From Ypsolopha sequella (Eukaryota > Arthropoda > Insecta > Lepidoptera > Ypsolophidae), in assembly GCA_934047225.1 (NCBI GenBank), contig OW203986.1, positions 24,431,221-24,495,220 on the forward strand: 64,000 nt of DNA, read 5' to 3'. The first letter of the stretch is position 1; every line of letters starts with the position of its first letter. The notes beneath the pieces are model-generated. The model was given only the letters and a program-made list of their open reading frames with translations. It was not told the origin of the DNA and did no database searches. Made by a program: the position numbers and the translations under genes. Shown here in pieces: positions 12,379 through 24,534 of this stretch.

Positions 12379-12729
12379 TTAAGAAGATTTAAGTGCGCGT
12401 AAATATGTTTTTACCGTGGTAACTGCTTCTGAAATAGCACCGCTATTGAAGCATCGAGCACACTTGAGAATAAATCAATTTGTTCTCAACTATTCAAAAC
12501 AATGGATAGCGGTGCAACTGCCATATACGACGCGCAATATGGGTCGTTCTTCGACGCCTTGTTCCAGTTTTGCTGTATTATTTTCTTCTTACACGAATAC
12601 ACAAGTGATAGCTGCAGAGAACACACTGTTACATCGTTTTCTTGTTCACATACTCGTCAAGGGTCAAATGTTAATTCTATGCATGAGCAATTGAGCAACA
12701 ATGGTCGTCTACGTGAGCATTTGTTCTAA

Positions 12730-13734
12730 GGCTTTGGGTGGATATATTCTGCTAATGTAAACTTTCACTCTCGAAAATATACAAACTGGTCGTTTTTATG
12801 GGATGCGAACACTTTTTTTCAATTCTAACTTTCATTCTCAAAGACTGCCGTGTTTAGGTGATTTATTGTCGAATGATTGATTTAAATGCCAATTAGGCAC
12901 CATCATTAATGTTTGATTTGGTAACGTAATGGAAGATAGAGGAACTTGTAACGGCTTTTTGAGATAACAATCTTATATTGTGCCGCAATCGGAAATACGG
13001 ACAATTTTCAAATGCTTCTTTCGTGCTTCCTTTTCATTAGCAGCCGTGTTTATATGGAAAACCAAAGCAAAATTACCAAACTTGACCGCGTGATTGGTTA
13101 ATTGGGCTAGAAGAACGCAGAAAATAAATACCACAATACTGAATTTTCCCTCATTTGTTAAATTACATAACCGGGAAAGAATCGAGAAAACAAGTTTAAA
13201 AAGTTACTGAATCGGTATTACGTACTTATTTCACATTAAATTGTAGCCATTTATATGTATATCAAATATCTACAGGTAAATTGCCTTTAAACGAGTAAAA
13301 TTATTCTAGACAACTCCGAGATACAGCGCTTTCATAATCAGGTTTGAAATAAGCGCCGTAAACGAGTACGTAATTATTTTAAAGAGACGGCAAACCGTTT
13401 CTGCTTAGACAAGAGAAATCGCAAGGATGTAGCATTGAAAATGACATTTGAATAGAAAAAGTAAATACGAGGTAGCCTTTCCCGTAGACAAATAATATAC
13501 TTATTTAAAATTTACGATTAATTTGACTGGACAGACACTAACTTCTGTCACGCTACTTGGATTCGTGACTGCGATTATGAATTGATTACGTTACCTACGT
13601 AACGTTTGCACGTTTGTTTACCCGCCTTGGGACCGGTTTCCGAAAAGGAATTTGAAATAAGCATTTCCCATAGATATCATAATTACTCTAATACACATTT
13701 CATATCAGTGGCATTTCCCCAGACCCTATTTGAA
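12730..13734. other. Gene-free stretch
   Basis: No exon, repeat pair or structured motif recognised in this interval. Confidence 0.5.
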
Positions 13735-14030
13735 GCCCTTTTTTAAGAGGCTATGCGAATTTTATTTTTGTCACTGTCACTCCAAGCGAAAAATCGCGCA
13801 GTGCGAGAGGGGCGGATTCAGGGCGAAAGCGAAACATGTTAGTTTTATATTTTTTATAAAAAAACTAAAATAGCTAGCAAAATTTCAAATATTCAATCTC
13901 TAGGTATTGTTGAAACACACCTAATAAAATATGTTTGAGTTCTTTATATGGTTCCTATTCGTCAAACGAGGAGAATAAGTGTGTTCGAAGACCTCATTTC
14001 AACAATTATTTCTATCGATGAAAATGTATC
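13735..14030 (+). repeat. Repeat family R, copy
   Basis: Reads TTAAGAGGCTATGCGAATTT, a GC-rich block (GCGCAGTGCGAGAGGGGCGG) and, at the far end, ATTTCAACAATTATTTC. The same sequence in reverse complement is at 51985-52250. Two more diverged copies are at 3995-4262 and 6055-6205. No ORF. Confidence 0.7.
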
Positions 14031-14243
14031 CAAACATGTGTTCCAATTTCAAAACCCTAGATTATATAGTCAATATGCATATACCAGAAACTGATTATAA
14101 TTTTCCGTGTATTTCATGAAATACACAGAAAAGAAACACCCGTATTTTTTTCGCATATCGCCCTAAAAATGGTAACATGGTTTTTATTAGATGAAAACAA
14201 ACACTTTTGTACTGTTTCACAATTTACTTGATAACACAATTAA

Positions 14244-14278
14244 CCCAACTAGTTTCGCCTTATCGGCATTCTCAAGGG
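14244..14278 (-). ncRNA. Hammerhead-like motif with short stem II
   Basis: On the minus strand: outer CCC, core variant TTGAGAA, one base, stem II GCC/GGC with a five-base loop, GAA, perfect palindrome ACTAGT, T, then GGG pairing with the outer CCC. The core departs from CTGANGA at two positions, so it is probably inactive, but the layout matches the other sites. Confidence 0.4.
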
Positions 14279-14289
14279 ATTTTACATAA

Positions 14290-15541
14290 TAATTAAGTTC
14301 TTAACACTAATTATCTATCACACAAGCATTGTCTAAGAATGACAACAAACCACTTTATGGTTACAACAAATTAACTTTATGGTTTTTGTTGTCTGAATTT
14401 ATTTATTTTATTCTCATAGAAAATTGTGTGCTGAATCCGAATCTGTACACAGATTTTTTCTCTATCCGCCCTCAATTTTCGTGAAACCAATGTACCTATA
14501 AGTATTTTTTTTTACTTTTGTCGAGATTTTGCACTTAATAAAGATTTATTTTTTGTCATTACAAACATAACAGAATTTGTGATTGCTTGTTGCGCCTAAT
14601 ATTATTTAAAAAAGAAATCAGAGGGGACGCTTGTTGCTTGCATCCGCAAGAGATACCCAAAAGTCCCTGCACGGGTCCTGAGGTTGTTGGGGAAAAGCAC
14701 AGGCTCTTTGGCTTCTTTCCAGCACAATAGAATAGACATACGATAAATAATATAATTATAAAATAACTACTTCACAATTATTATTCAAAAAAATCAACAT
14801 GTTTCTATGGAACTGTTCAAGTTGTAGTAAGTACTTGTAATTTTATTACTATCTATTTATTTACTTCTTTCGGTAATTACTTAGCAAGCAAGATAAGTGG
14901 TCTGTAATAATATAGTTTGGTTTCCACACGATTACACATAATGATGCGTCGCGAAGATTTCGTCGTTGTTCCAACTACAATAAAGTGCGCAAAGATACAA
15001 AAATGGGCAGTACAAGTAAAATAAAAAATATTTTAATAAATATAAGGAACTTTTTTTTTCAAGAAACGTGCTTATAGTTATTTAAGATACACATGCGGAA
15101 AGTAAGGTAATATAAACCTTTTACGCTCAAGTATCTTACAACATTTTTCAATGCATTTTGCGAGGAAATACAAAAAAAAATAGTATAATAAAGAAAGTAA
15201 TTTTATTTCACCAAAGCCTATTTACAACAAAATGGCGTGCTTTCTTTGCAGAGCGCGCGTTTCATACAGTTTTTTCTTTCTTGAGGCAAAGGTACAGTAT
15301 ACATACAGCCAATAATGTGAAAAATATTTTTGTTTGCGGAAACAAAACACGTATTTTTAAATGAGATAATCAAGAATCTTATGTGTTATGGTGTTTATCA
15401 TCATTCAATTATTGCTAGAGCGCGCATACTTATAAATAATTGTTTTTTTTTTGGACAGCAAAACCTCCTTGCATCTTTGTAATTTTTTAAATTTTATGAC
15501 TCACACCATGCACCACAGAGTCAAAAACTTAAAAAAATTAC
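14290..15541. other. Gene-free stretch
   Basis: AT-rich, without a convincing exon. Confidence 0.5.
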
Positions 15542-15600
15542 TTTATTTCACGCGTGAAATAAAGGATTTCAGTACTGTTTTATTTCACGCGTGAAATAAA
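15542..15600. repeat. Twin 22-bp palindromes
   Basis: Two identical perfect palindromes, each TTTATTTCACG followed by its complement (centre ACGCGT), occupy 15542-15563 and 15579-15600, separated by 15 bases. Confidence 0.85.
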
Positions 15601-15725
15601 GAGTCGGTTTCCGTATAATTTTTTTACACAAATAAGAAAACTTTACGAGCAACTGCATTGAAAAAGTATTTATCAGTTTATGTTTATTTTTGCGAAATCC
15701 ATAGTTATGAATACTCTAAATATTA

Positions 15726-15905
15726 TTAGAGTGCATTACAAACCAGAAAAGATCAGTCAGAAAGAAACCCAAAGACTTGAAAAAACTTGATTTGAAAAAA
15801 CGAACCTCGGTGGCGCTATTGGTAGCGCGCTTGTTTTGATTTTTTCAATTTCTTGTCTTTGGGTTTGTTTCTGATTGATCTTTTCTAGTTTGTAATGCAC
15901 TCTAA
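15726..15905. mobile_element. 180-bp foldback MITE
   Basis: The ends TTAGAGTGCATTACAAAC pair with GTTTGTAATGCACTCTAA, and the arms continue for some 60 bases. The centre is a hairpin GCGCTA-TTGG-TAGCGC that also resembles a tRNA A box. One arm alone recurs near 24400-24440. Confidence 0.8.
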
Positions 15906-17954
15906 CAATATTTATCAGTTGTAATAATTTAGCGTAGGTAGGTACTTATTTTACACCAAGAAATGCATTTTTACTTAAGTACATATTATTAATCCGTAGG
16001 ATATGTTTTTCTTCTTTATACATATTAGCGGACGCCCCGTAGCGTCGCCCGCATGGATCCCATTTCTCCCAATTCCGTGGGAATTTCCTAAAATCCCTTC
16101 TTAACTAATGTCTACGTCATACTTGGAGCTCATTGTCCAAATTATATGTTCTTAGTCTTAGGTCTTTCGGTATTCGTTTATATAGAAGATAGTAGATAGA
16201 TAGATAAATGGATCGCGGAACACAAAATTATATTATTCTCCTAGTAGGTTTGATTAAGCTTGATTATTTGATGAAGAGTTTCTTCATTGTTCACTTACAC
16301 TTATACTTATCACTTTATACTACAACTTATACGTTTGTAGTAAAGTTAGTCCTAAGGCAGAGTAAAAAATGGTTGCCGAAATTTCCAAATATGAGTGAAG
16401 GACTGAAGTAATAATAAATATAATTAAGTAAGTAAGTAATAAATTACTCAGTGACATGATTCATGAACGAGAGAGTAAAAACTTCTCATATTACCAATTC
16501 TGGTTTTTGGTTATGTTTTCTTGTAAATTTTATAAAAATTCGGTGTCATTGGCTCAAGAATATTAATTATTGCCGTCTTTCATATTATTTAATACTATAC
16601 ATATGAAATAATAGTGAAAGTAATGCAGATAATGTATGAGAACCACCTACCTGCATCGGAGGTCGCAGTTCGCTCTCGTGGGGAGCGACATCGACCGACA
16701 CAGTTCACTAATGCAGCCTCTTCTGATGTAACTCTTTCCCAATACTTCCGTGCTGATGGACTATACTCGAGTCATCAATAACTCATCATAATTTATGCGG
16801 ACAATTTTAGGAAGATCGTTTGCTTAATCTTTTGCCCCTCCTCTGTTTTTATCCGTTTGGGTGGCCCTTCAGTCATGCGTGAGTTCTCAATGTAAATCGA
16901 TAACGTAACGTTTAGTTTTTGGATCATTGTTGCGTCAGTTTTCTATAGTTTTTTGAACGGGTATGTTTAAATAATGGGAGCATTGGTGCATTATATTGCA
17001 GCGGCAGCAGCATCATTTTATTTTTACTAAAACATAACATCCCTTGAATATAATTTCATGGAAGATCAAAAACATAAACGATGTTTCGCAAGAGATAACT
17101 CTATCTATATTGTTGAACTATCACGACTTGAAAAGACATTCATTTAAAATTGATCTACGCGTTCGTTACTACGTTTGCAAACTCGGCCAAAGAGATACTG
17201 CATTCAGCATACCAAGGTCGTTGATAAAACGACGCCCATCCAATGAATATGCACACATGTAGTTTCTTTTCGATGGCATACTTCCCCGCTGGAACTGCTT
17301 TCGGTAAACCAGTTATTCTGATTACCTTGTGATTTCATCGCAAAACGGTACGTGTGCATACTATCATCCAGGTCAATATGATTAATGTTCCATGCTTGTC
17401 CAAATTACTCTTTATCCGAATTAGTTTTTATTGCCGCATTTCCAAAAGCATCTGTGCAAATATTTTGGCTTCAGTGTTGCCGTTTCAATTTTTTTCTTGT
17501 CGTTAGATTTTTATATAAAAGTCACCAGATTAACTAAAATTTTAACAAAATGTCAAAAAATTTATGGAATACCAGTTTGAAAAAAGTCGCTAAAATGTAG
17601 TATGAAACGTCTGTTTTATCAAGTCGCTAAATCGACAACACTATTTGGCTTTTTCCTGTCGTAAATGGATATTTGGTTTTACTATGGTTATATATAGGTG
17701 TCGTAATAATTGCATGTTATAAACACGTAAACAATAAATATTATTATCATCATTATCACCAAATGTTGCCGGAAGCGCTGCGTCGTTCCAATTTATATAA
17801 TATTTGAACTGCAACCAACCATAATGTTCTGTCATGCACTTTTATAACGAAATAAGTTTAGTGACTCAGTAAAGTGATAATAAAAAAACAAAGATTCCTA
17901 AAGTGAACATGAAGACCTGTTTTTTTGCTTAAGAAAATTCCGTTATGTCGAAAA
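15906..17954. other. Gene-free stretch
   Basis: No gene recognised. Near 16026-16100 there is a GC-richer patch (GGACGCCCCGTAGCGTCGCC) resembling the end of a dispersed non-LTR element. Confidence 0.45.
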
Positions 17955-18236
17955 ATGCCTAGGGATTCCAAAAGGTCTTCATCGGAGCGTTCCAGCTCTG
18001 AATATGATAGTCTTTTTAGTGACCAGTCAGATGAGACATTGTCTGGAAGTGTATTCAGTATGGTCACGATTATGAATACTATCGAACGCCCAAAAAAAAG
18101 ACCGAAGTCTTTGAACTTTGCAAGGATTGAACCGAAACCGCCCTTGAAAATTAAGAAGAAAATGAAGCAGACTCCGACGAACCTGAACACAATGTGGGGA
18201 GAAGTTGTGCAGGAGTTGAGTAGAAAATTGAGAAAT
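17955..18236 (+). CDS. Candidate 5' coding exon, serine-rich then basic
   Basis: From ATG at 17955 the frame gives 94 codons and ends at a good donor (AAT|GTGAGT) in phase 0. The peptide begins MPRDSKRSSSERSSSEYDSL and has an acidic-serine patch (SDQSDETLSGSVF). It then turns strongly basic (RPKKRPK, KIKKKMK) and ends in a short amphipathic stretch. Low complexity is limited and codon use looks coding. It lies upstream of the DBS-like exchange factor on the same strand, and its phase allows splicing to the exon at 29609, so an alternative N-terminus of that gene is the simplest reading. It could instead belong to an independent gene. Confidence 0.45.
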
Positions 18237-18639
18237 GTGAGTTGTTTGATACACTTACTTTGTTCCTAAAAGACTAAGTATGTAACATTTTGTCACTAAC
18301 GTATATAGGAAATATTAAAATCATAACTGCAGCTTATTCTAAATCGATCAATGTTTTACTTTCATTCCAATTTTCTGAGAAACCAAGAGTTGTGTGATTG
18401 TGACCACATTGTGCGTCACGATTGGCAACTGGAAGTATACTACCTATGTATTTCACACTTTTTATTACTTTTCTAACTTTCGCTTTTCTATTAACTTATA
18501 ATGCTTTGACTGTTCTCCATTTTCCGCAGATGTTAAATGTCTTTTTCTCAATCGTTTCTATAATTAACATTTTCTAAAGTATCTGTTTAGATGAAATATC
18601 GTTGACTGCATTATTAATTTTATTTTATATTTACACTCT

Positions 18640-19150
18640 CGTGTCTGTCTGTCTGTCACAGAGGTTTTTCTCTAAAACGATGTAACGAATAAATTTGAAA
18701 GGTATGGTGTTACTTATGTGAGTGATGACGCGCACATTACATCAACAGACAACGAAAAAAATTTTTTTTTATTAAATAAATTAAATTTATAAATTGTGCG
18801 AGATATCTTTTGAAAGAGCTACTCCTAAGGATTCCAAAAATAAATATTTTACAATTTTTGGTTCAGTCCAAATTTGATAGAAATTACCCCTTACCCGATC
18901 TCCTAGATTTCTAAATCTTAAATTTAGATTTTTATTGGCTGAGATATTGAGTCATAGATTACCGGAAAATTGCGTTTTTTTGGCAATTTAATACTTAATC
19001 AATATTATGCATTTTTCAAGTTATTTATCACAAGCAAATAAGATGTACCTAAATATACATAAATAAATAATTAATTTAGTAAATTAACTGCCCACTGCAG
19101 TACGGAACCATAATTGTGATAGCCCGACTCACTCTTAGCCGGTTTTTTAT
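18640..19150 (-). repeat. Dispersed lepidopteran repeat, diverged copy
   Basis: Contains CTGTCTGTCTGTCACAGA, then later AGTACGGAACCATAA and CGACTCACTCTTAGCCGG, the reversed and decayed ends of the repeat at 2834-3670. Noncoding. Confidence 0.5.
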
Positions 19151-19929
19151 TGCTATCTTGGTGTTAGTCATAGATGGTGTTAATTTAGTCCTGAACTGAA
19201 GTCACCTGAGATGTTTGTATACTTACTATTTCAAAAGTAATTACAGTAATCATTTGAAATAATCTACGAAAACAATAAAATAAGGCAAAATCCATCACCA
19301 TTGTCTTAAGACTGTACCTGAGCCTAGAGCATGACCAACTCGAGTCTATCTAGGATTCGTTTGAAGAAATTCGGACTCTCCTTGTATTGAAAAAAATATA
19401 TTTGGTTTATTAATCTTTTCTCTAGGGATCTTACGTATAAACAATGTACTAAGATTTATACTTTTGTCAAAAAAAAAATGTTTTGCACCCTCTTTTTTTT
19501 GGTTTTCAAACGTTCACTTGAAGAACGCGGTTAAGAGATCAACTTGATTTTTTTTTCATGAAATAGGTAATAGAAATATGAAGGTATATCACCTAAATTC
19601 AATATTTTTTTCCCTACAAAATATTTCAGTATTAGCTAAAAACACACCAATTTGTTGTTTCGCTGCGTAATCACTAGTATTACGCGTCTAAAAAAAAGAG
19701 GCCAAAGAGCCAACATATAATCGCCTCTATGAAAAGCGAATAAAGTCTTTGCCATTAGACTTATTGTGCTGGACGGGTAATAAAAAAAGTTGCTAGAGTA
19801 TGCCATCTTCTTAAGAAAATTTCTTCACACAATTTACTAGCATCATATAGTAATGAAAGTTGCAAACAAGAAATTTTAAGCAAGCATACTCATTTATGTT
19901 ATACATATTAAATGCTTGTCCCGATTTCC

Positions 19930-20362
19930 TTTAAGGCGCTCTTATCCCAGAAGAGTGACTCTCTGTCTTTTTCTTTACGTGTAAGGAGTAAAGAAAATAA
20001 CCACATTTTTGTACTTTTTTGTTGTTTTTATCGGTTTTTAAATTGTTTAAAAATAAGGGATATGTTTATTAAAACCCACTTACGTGGTCGACCTAGAAAA
20101 TTTAAAGAGCAATATTACCAGATATGTGTCGTTAATAAAAGAGTGGAATTATGGAAATGGCATGCTTTGAAAGGTCTTATTACATGCTGTGCTCGTGAAT
20201 TATTTCTATCGAGCAAAGTTTATCTGATCGTGTAACACATGCGTGGAAAACCTAGATAAAGGTTCGAACTATATTGCGTATTTTTTTTTTCAAGTTTTAG
20301 ACGATATTTGAAAGTTCTATTTGACTTTGAAATTACTGATTTTGGGATAAGAGCGCCTTAAA
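19930..20362. mobile_element. MITE with TTAA-type termini
   Basis: Left end TTTAAGGCGCTCTTATCCCA matches the complement of the right end TGGGATAAGAGCGCCTTAAA. Both ends abut TTAA, the target of piggyBac transposons, so a piggyBac-type MITE is likely. The internal 107-codon frame shows no transposase similarity. Confidence 0.7.
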
Positions 20363-20589
20363 CACAATTTTAAAACTACAATAAAATTAGAACCCATAAA
20401 TAAAGCCAGCTAATGAAAACAAGATCCGACCAATTCCGATCCAATTTGTTGCAGTATCGATTCAAATTTCGGACCTCCAGATCAGTAATTACTATAATTT
20501 ATTTCTAGCCTTGTTGTTTAAGGGGCATACACACCCTAAATTAGCAACTCGATGTTTATCGGTACAAATATCGCCGGAAACGACAGTGA

Positions 20590-20740
20590 AATAACGTTGA
20601 ATGAATGAATGAATTGACACTTTATTGTACACAAAAGACATATCAAAGAAAACAGAGTATTGAAAACATAATTTTGTACAAAGGCACTTGAAGCGATTTC
20701 TTCCAGCCAACCTTTGGGTGGTGAAGAAATTGTCACTAGA
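20590..20740. repeat. Retroelement-like insertion
   Basis: A GAATGAATGAATGAATT run is followed by ACACTTTATTGTACACAAA and an AACCTTTGGGTGG block, similar in layout to 8622-8720. It interrupts the repeat shared with 22690-22790 and 23500-23665. Confidence 0.4.
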
Positions 20741-20819
20741 AAAGCAAAAAAAGGGGATAGACGTAATAGATAGAGTAAATAAAATGAAAATCAATAAAGT
20801 GTAAATACAAATAACCTAC

Positions 20820-21160
20820 CAAATTAAACTTAACGTTTATATCAGCACATATTGCAAAGTGGCTGTTTTGATGAACGTTGCGTCTCCTCCGGATGGCGCA
20901 AAGTAGGAGAAAATAATACTTTTAACATGGATTTTTTTTTAGTTCTAAACGAACATGTTTAATCAATCGGATGAAATCGCTTCAGGCGGTCGGAATTCTT
21001 CATCATTTAAAAAAACAGAAAATATATAATAAAACTTAAAATTTATGTTTCACTTTGTTATACCTAGCATGTATTTTTAATAAAGTTTTTGGACCACCCG
21101 TGTAGGCCTTCAAAGACAGGTCCAAATTGCATTGGTCGCGTATGTATTCGCCTTAAGCCT
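20820..21160 (+). repeat. Left arm of large inverted duplication
   Basis: Includes CAAAGTGGCTGTT, GTCTCCTCCGGATGGCGCAAA, TAGGAGAAAATAATAC and CCTTCAAAGACAGGTCCAAA. The same blocks occur in reverse order and complement at 22290-22790. A third, partial, direct copy is at 23500-23665. Confidence 0.7.
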
Positions 21161-21204
21161 TTGTTTGGTCCAATCTTCCCCATTACCCTGGAACCGTTAT
21201 CATC

Positions 21205-21780
21205 TCACCAGGTGCGCATGCGCACACCATCAGTGATTAGTCTAACAGCTCTGGTAACGGGAGGGCGCCCCGGTTTGTTCACTGAATAGAGGCAGTATGC
21301 AACTGTAGTGCCTGTTCTTAAGGAGGCTATAGCTGCGTTGTTGCTTGCTGGGTCACTATTGTCATTAAGATCATGAGCTGCGATTGAAGTGTTATGATTG
21401 CAGTTTTTTTTGACTTTACGTTTGATGAAACGTTGTAATTTATTGTTCAAACCCTCGTAATCCTTAGGGATTCCCCACAACATGTTTTTGTTTGAAAACC
21501 CACAAAAGTTCTTTCCAAGGTAAGTCAAAGTATTTTATTTTGGCATTAAATAAAAAAGATGACTGCTTTTGTGTAAAGAACTCTATCAAAGATTTTATCA
21601 CTAAATTAGGGTGAGTGTCCATCAACGAAATAGATATTATAGGCTGAGTCATAGCTGTAATATCTATTTTATTTCAGATTTTTACAAAGATATCGTGCAA
21701 ATATGCATTTGGATCATAGATTAGAGCTCTACCTATTATCGATCTTACACGAGAAGCAAACGAATATGAAAATGGAAATT
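21205..21780 (-). pseudogene. Coding-like but broken block, unassigned
   Basis: Three minus-strand frames follow one another: a segment ending SYSFASRVRSIIGRALIYD before a stop, a segment with SLMDTHPNLVIKSLIEFF, and after a frameshift a segment with GIPKDYEGLNNKLQRFIKR. Composition looks protein-like across the breaks. I recognise no family. It lies between the two arms of the inverted duplication, so it may be a dead transposon ORF or captured gene fragment. Confidence 0.25.
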
Positions 21781-21862
21781 CTTCTGTTACGAGAGTAGTA
21801 AATACGTTTATATATTGGTAACTATAAACTATATGTGATTTAGTTTTTTTATATGTATAGAG

Positions 21863-22186
21863 CAGGGGTGGGCAAACGGTCGATCGCGATCGACCGGTCG
21901 ATCGCAAGGGAATCTATGGTCGATCGCACGCATTCCTAAAAATGTACTGACGTGTTTGGCTAATTCCAATAACAGTGGTCTTTTCACCAGTCAAAATACC
22001 AGTATTTAAAGTGCGTTCATAAAAAACATTTTATTTTACACGCGCGTAACTTTAAGAAAATAATATGTGCGCAATACCTACAATAAACGATTTAACATAA
22101 AAAAATATTGTCTTATTGCAAGTCGATCGCTTGTCGTCTCAATTTATTGATATAGATCGCCATTAGTGAAAGTCTGCCCACCCCTG
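21863..22186. mobile_element. Short non-autonomous hAT element
   Basis: Terminal inverted repeats CAGGGGTGGGCAAAC and (complement) CAGGGGTGGGCAGAC. Flanked by the exact 8-bp duplication GTATAGAG at 21855-21862 and 22187-22194. Just inside the left end is a cluster of GGTCGATCG words; one GTCGATCG is near the right end. No ORF. Its ends match those of the element at 58246-58788, so the two belong to one hAT family. Confidence 0.9.
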
Positions 22187-22289
22187 GTATAGAGGAACAA
22201 CCATCCTAAAGAAACATGCCTTTGCAAATGCAATGAAACCGGTCAAGTGCGAGTAGAACTCGGGCCCTAAGGATTCCGTATATATCGTT

Positions 22290-22790
22290 TAAGGCGAATG
22301 GATACGCTAACTGCAATTTGGACCTGTCTTTGAAGGCCTACTCCTCCCACACCGGTGGTCCAAAAACTTTCATAAAAATATATGATAGGCATTATAAAGT
22401 CAAAAATAAATTTTAAGTTTCATAAACTGTTTTTCTTTTGTAAGATTTGACAAAAAAAATCAAAATTCATCGAAAGTTTAATCGAACATGATTAACACAA
22501 GAATTCTCTTACTCCTTCCAAACGCCTAAAGCGATTTTAATTATTATTTCACCAAATTATAGGATATTTTTAGATCTAAAAAATTTAAGTTCAAATTTTT
22601 TTTTTATCATGGCGTCCATATGAAGAGTATTATTTTCTCCTATTTTGCGCTAGCCGGAGACGCAGCAGTTGTCGTAACAGCCACTTTTCAAGGCACGCTG
22701 AAATGAACATTATTTCAATGTCGTTTCCGTTGATATTAGTACCGACACACATCGAGTTGCTTATTTAGCGTGGTCATATGCCTTAAAAGA
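22290..22790 (-). repeat. Right arm of large inverted duplication
   Basis: Reverse complement of 20820-21160 and of the block near 20530-20590 (ATATCGCCGGAAACGACAG against TGTCGTTTCCGTTGATAT). The 1.1-kb spacer holds the broken coding-like block and the hAT insertion at 21863-22186. Confidence 0.7.
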
Positions 22791-23209
22791 CAAACTTATT
22801 CCACTTCAACGACATCAACCAATATACATTATCGCTGTTCCACTTGCAGTTATTATATTAATGACCAACTTAACTTGACTCTTACGATCTATTCAACTCC
22901 TTGTATCTAAAGGGCCTAATTAAGTTGGCCAAACCATACATAACTACTTAAAGAATTACTCATATTCAAAATCATTGAATAAGTCGAAGTGGTCGCCATG
23001 ACCGAAAACAGTCGGAGCCAATCATGAGTAGCTGATGCTTCAGAAAGCCTTGAACGCTTTATGTGAGGTTGTCTCCAACTGGCTACCAAATAGATGCATC
23101 AGAAACTGAATTGCAAGTTATTGTGTCCATTTTATTGCAGTGTACTGAATGAAAAGACCTTGCCAACATCTGTTCAGGGTGATTGGCAAGCCCAAGCTTC
23201 AATCAGAAC

Positions 23210-24042
23210 CAGCGGCGTATTTTAAGATTTAGCGCCCTGGTCCTGTAAGGCTTGCAGCCCGATAAAATAACGAGAAAAAAGCAAAAATACTTAAATTATA
23301 AAATGAAATGAAATCCAACAGTGTGTTGATGTGGGCTAAGAATGGTGATAATGAATTAAAAAACTAAAAAAGCCATGCAAACACCATTTATTCAATATTT
23401 ACATTTTTTCTAATGACCAAATTAGTTACAAAATTCTCATAATTAACGGATTTTGTCAAGTTAGCCTCTATAGGGTATTAAGAATAGCTAATTCTTAAGG
23501 TGATTACCATCGCCAAATTAGCAGCTCGATATTTGTCACTACAAATATCAACGGAAACGACATTGAAATAACGTTCATATCAGCGCGCAATGCATAGTGG
23601 CTGTTACGACGCTCGCTGCGTCCTTGAGAGGGCGAAATAGGAGAAAATTATACTTTTCACTTGGACGTGATTACTCGATTGAATAATCTTATGTTATGTT
23701 TATAGCTATAAAGTTCATCTATTTATCAAAGCATAAATGAATTCAATCGGCCAAGCAACTCAGGAGCAGTAGGGAATTTGAGGTCAAAAAACACCATTCA
23801 GTAAAAGAAAAAATTCATGTAGAAGTTTTGGTGGTATGAAAAAGAAAACTGTTGCATATGTTGTCTAAGAGTTGATTATTCATAATACATTTTTTCATTA
23901 TTTTTGGTTTGGCCATAAACGAGGAGTAGGCTTTAGAAAGTACCCATTTGGCAATAGTAAGGGCCTTAATTGCTTGTGCCGCCCCTCGCAGCCTGCCGCC
24001 CCGGGCCATGGCACTTTTGGCCCTAGGGTAAATACGCCACTG
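23210..24042. mobile_element. Non-autonomous hAT element, 833 bp
   Basis: Ends CAGCGGCGTATTT and AAATACGCCACTG. The exact 8-bp target duplication ATCAGAAC is at 23202-23209 and 24043-24050. GCCCTGG, GCCCCTCGC and GGGCC blocks lie just inside the ends. It contains at 23500-23665 a copy of the repeat found in the 20.8/22.3-kb inverted arms. No transposase frame. Confidence 0.9.
23500..23665 (+). repeat. Third copy of the 20.8-kb repeat, nested in hAT
   Basis: Reads AAATTAGCAGCTCGATATTT, AACGGAAACGACATTGAAAT and TAGTGGCTGTTACGACGC, matching 20530-20930. It lies inside the hAT element at 23210-24042. Confidence 0.65.
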
Positions 24043-24399
24043 ATCAGAACTGTTACCGACGGGTGTCAGTGTAATCCAAGAGTACCTTTGATAATTTCAG
24101 GATATACGAGTCTGTCTGACTCATTTTATAAACCCAACTGTACAATTGGTCTTGAAAACCTTAGTACTAAGAATATAAGAGTTATAATTGCTTGATAAAG
24201 AGATATAACTCGGTCGGGAATAATAAATCGCGGCAATGAATCAAATGCGCGGGCGTAATATGGTCAATTAGTTCAAGTGCACATAGGGTCAGAGATTTAT
24301 TGTTTTAAGCTTTTTCATATATCTGGTCGTAGCTTATTGTTACAACATTTTGATATGCCAAAGAAAACAACTATAAGTTAGTCAAAATATTATTAGAGT

Positions 24400-24440
24400 G
24401 CATTACAAACTAGAAAAGATCAATCAGAAACAAATTTAAT
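24400..24440. repeat. Single arm of the 15.7-kb MITE
   Basis: ATTAGAGTGCATTACAAACT followed by AGAAAAGATCAATCAGAAAC equals one arm of 15726-15905. The other arm is absent, so this is a truncated copy. Confidence 0.6.
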
Positions 24441-24534
24441 TGATGTCGCTATAAAAACATATAAACTAAATAATCCATACGAATATTGATTTATCAAAGA
24501 GGTACTTTTTTACGTGTTGTTTTACGACTATAAA

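Noticed and set aside
17858..18254. Minus-strand frames opposite the 17955 exon
   Set aside because: The plus-strand frame has better composition and ends at a good donor; the minus frames look like shadows.
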